A stretch of 7,358 nt of DNA from positions 1 to 7,358 of the forward strand of contig CAMCYT010000124.1 of assembly GCA_945885485.1 (NCBI GenBank), given 5' to 3'. Position 1 is the first letter of the stretch. Every line of letters starts with the position of its first letter. Shown piece by piece: positions 5,718 to 7,358 of this stretch. The stretch comes from Prosthecobacter debontii. GTDB lineage: Bacteria > Verrucomicrobiota > Verrucomicrobiia > Verrucomicrobiales > Akkermansiaceae. The notes beneath the pieces were generated by a model. That model made no database searches. It had not been told where the DNA came from and saw only the letters and a list, made by a program, of their open reading frames with translations. A program made the position numbers and the translations under genes.

Positions 5718-7358
5718 ATGAATTATTTTTTTAAAGCGAGTGTAACCACGATTTGTTGTTCCGCAATATGGACGAATCAACTTCTGGCATATTTGCCGCC
5801 CATCACTTTTGAGAGTCCTGTTTATAATCCAGGCGAAGTTTTAGGTCTCAACAATGGTAGTGGATGGTCATTGCTATCTGGAAATGCCTCCATTTCAGCC
5901 AATGGCCAAGGCGTAGGTGGGGGGCAGGCGCTGAAAATCGAAGCTAACGCAGTGCAAGAGCCGCTGTTAGTTAGAGATATCGACTGGAATGTTAACGAGA
6001 AAATAGCATTCATTGATCTTCAAATCAAACCCGCGGCTGATCCCGAAGGTAGCCTGGCGAGTTTTCATTCGAACGGAACTCAGCTCGCGTTTCAGGTTCC
6101 GGTCGGCTCGAATTCAGGCAATATTTGGGTTTTGAATGGTAGCTCGGGTGTCGCAAACCTAGCGCTGTGGGCGAAAACTGTTGGGGCTTTTGCGCTTGCT
6201 CCAAATGGCTTAACAGCTGCTGGTTATACAAGGATCACCTTGCGCCACGACTATCAGCGTAATATTTGGGATTTATTTATCGATGGAAAATTGGCGGCGG
6301 CAAACTTGGCATTCGAAAGCCGCCGAGCGAATTTGGAAAAAATCGAACTATATGGCAGTCGGATAGGCGATACCCTGATAGATGATCTAACTGTCGATCC
6401 TACCAATACCATGTTTCCGGATACGGACAAAGACGGATTGCCAAACGCGTGGGAAACAGCCAATGGCTCGAATCCAAATCTTTACGATAGGGACGCAATC
6501 AATGCGTCCACGGGTAAATCTCATCTCGATGGCTATATGGATTCACTTTGGCTTGGAGGTTTAAACGGTAACGCACCACTTCCCCCACAAGGAAATATTC
6601 CTCCTGTGACCATTCTTGGAGCGCACCAGCCTGTAACTTCACTAAAAGGTTCGATGTCGGTCAGTGGTGATGGATCGATGATCTATTCTATGCCGATTGA
6701 TATCCCGAAAGGCACCGCTGGGATGGAACCGAAAGTTTCTCTGAATTATTCATCAAGTGCGGGAAATGGTATTGCTGGTGTGGGTTGGAGCATCGGTGGC
6801 TTGCAAAGCGTCACCCGTGGTGCCGCGATTCAGGCCAAAGACGGCTTTGCTGGAACGGTGAATTTCGATGGAGAAGATCGTTTCTTCTTCAATGGTGAGC
6901 GTCTCGTTTGTGTTGCGGGTATTTATGGTAAACAAAATTCGGAATACCGCACGGAGATTGATTCCTTCGCGCGGATCACGTTGAAAGGTGGCGACCAAAA
7001 TCAGCTGGGTTCATGGTGGTATATCGAAACGAAAGCTGGGCTCATCATTGAGCTCGGAAATACTGCGGATTCTAAAATCTACGCACCAGATGTGAACGCT
7101 CCGGTCGTTTGGGATGTATGCAAAGTTTCCGATACGCTCGGAAATTATTACTCGATCAACTGGACTGATACCCGCACAGCGGATCATTTGAAGTTGGTTA
7201 ACCGCCGCTTGGACTATATCGCCTACACTGGCACAGCGAGCCTCGCACCTTATAGTCGCTTGGATTTTGTTTACGAGACAAGGCCGGACATATCATTCGC
7301 CTATTCGCCCCAAGGCACGCGCATGGAAAATACGATGCGCTTGAATTCGATCCGAGTC
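5718..7358 (+). CDS. Exported SpvB/TcB-domain protein, probable N-terminus of a giant Rhs/Tc-like protein; 3'-truncated
   Basis: The ORF is open for 547 codons to the window edge without a stop. Residues 1-24 look like a signal peptide (MNYFFK, then a hydrophobic stretch to about LLA24). Residues about 28-228 resemble a beta-rich concanavalin/LamG-like region (FESPVYNPGE, GW, GGGQALKIE, DLFIDGK, IDDLTVD); this is a shape-level call. Residues 235-258 hold a thrombospondin-3-like calcium loop, DTDKDGLPNAWE followed by GSNPNLYD. Residues about 308-368 carry the clear SpvB/TcB N-terminal signature: VSGDGSMIYSMPIDIPKG (315-332), then MEPKVSLNYSSSAGNG (336-351) and GVGWSIGGLQSVTRG (354-368). In known relatives (SpvB, TcdB/TccB-TccC-type cocoon proteins) this domain precedes beta-propeller and YD repeats and often a variable C-terminal toxin; those parts lie beyond the window. 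No Shine-Dalgarno is seen. The exported SpvB-domain call is firm; toxin function is inferred. Confidence 0.85.
   Translation, partial: MNYFFKASVTTICCSAIWTNQLLAYLPPITFESPVYNPGEVLGLNNGSGWSLLSGNASISANGQGVGGGQALKIEANAVQEPLLVRDIDWNVNEKIAFIDLQIKPAADPEGSLASFHSNGTQLAFQVPVGSNSGNIWVLNGSSGVANLALWAKTVGAFALAPNGLTAAGYTRITLRHDYQRNIWDLFIDGKLAAANLAFESRRANLEKIELYGSRIGDTLIDDLTVDPTNTMFPDTDKDGLPNAWETANGSNPNLYDRDAINASTGKSHLDGYMDSLWLGGLNGNAPLPPQGNIPPVTILGAHQPVTSLKGSMSVSGDGSMIYSMPIDIPKGTAGMEPKVSLNYSSSAGNGIAGVGWSIGGLQSVTRGAAIQAKDGFAGTVNFDGEDRFFFNGERLVCVAGIYGKQNSEYRTEIDSFARITLKGGDQNQLGSWWYIETKAGLIIELGNTADSKIYAPDVNAPVVWDVCKVSDTLGNYYSINWTDTRTADHLKLVNRRLDYIAYTGTASLAPYSRLDFVYETRPDISFAYSPQGTRMENTMRLNSIRV

Noticed and set aside
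5822..6998. Several 60-80 codon minus-strand frames within the SpvB-like gene
   Set aside because: All are antisense to one continuous 547-codon frame with recognisable domains; none has a motif or good start signal.
1..7358. CRISPR arrays, tRNA or rRNA genes, insertion sequences with a transposase
   Set aside because: No regularly spaced repeats, no cloverleaf-like or conserved rRNA sequence, and no transposase motif were seen on either strand.

Overview
The window is a piece of a bacterial chromosome with moderate GC content. It carries core housekeeping genes next to accessory material. The organism is most likely in the PVC group, probably Verrucomicrobiota. This is inferred from three things: the style of the secreted multidomain protein (an N-terminal lectin-like region, then a Ca-binding D-rich repeat, then an SpvB domain), the lack of clear Shine-Dalgarno sites before most genes, and a FtsY with almost no A domain. 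No rRNA or other lineage marker is present, so the assignment is tentative.

Layout from left to right. (1) The C-terminal part of an ABC-2 type permease runs off the left edge (+, 2-700) and ends at a small intrinsic terminator. (2) A 130-bp imperfect inverted repeat built on a CACGGAG motif lies between this gene and the convergent folC; folC has its own hairpin terminator. (3) A minus-strand cluster reads ftsY, then a 14-codon leader ORF, then a PIN-domain (VapC-like) toxin, then a Phd/YefM-like antitoxin, then folC. The stops and starts are tightly linked: a 1-nt TAATG overlap between leader and toxin, and a 4-nt ATGA overlap between toxin and antitoxin. (4) Divergent from ftsY across 80 bp is mutL (+). 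Its ATPase domain looks intact, but the metal-binding motifs of its C-terminal endonuclease domain have degenerated. (5) A 209-bp AT-rich spacer holds a long compound inverted repeat that begins inside the mutL 3' end, a hairpin, and a run of eight C residues just before the next start. (6) A large open-ended ORF (+, 5718 to the right edge) encodes an exported protein with a lectin-like N-terminus, a thrombospondin-3-like calcium loop and an SpvB/TcB-type domain. This is the N-terminal part of what is probably a giant Rhs/YD-repeat or Tc-toxin-B-like surface or toxin protein.

Functionally, the core genes serve membrane-protein targeting (FtsY), folate polyglutamylation (FolC) and mismatch repair (MutL). 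The toxin-antitoxin pair sits between two co-oriented housekeeping genes and may share transcripts with them. The points most worth a second look are the toxin-first pair with a coupled leader ORF, the apparently endonuclease-dead MutL, and the SpvB-like exported protein with a homopolymer in its 5' leader.
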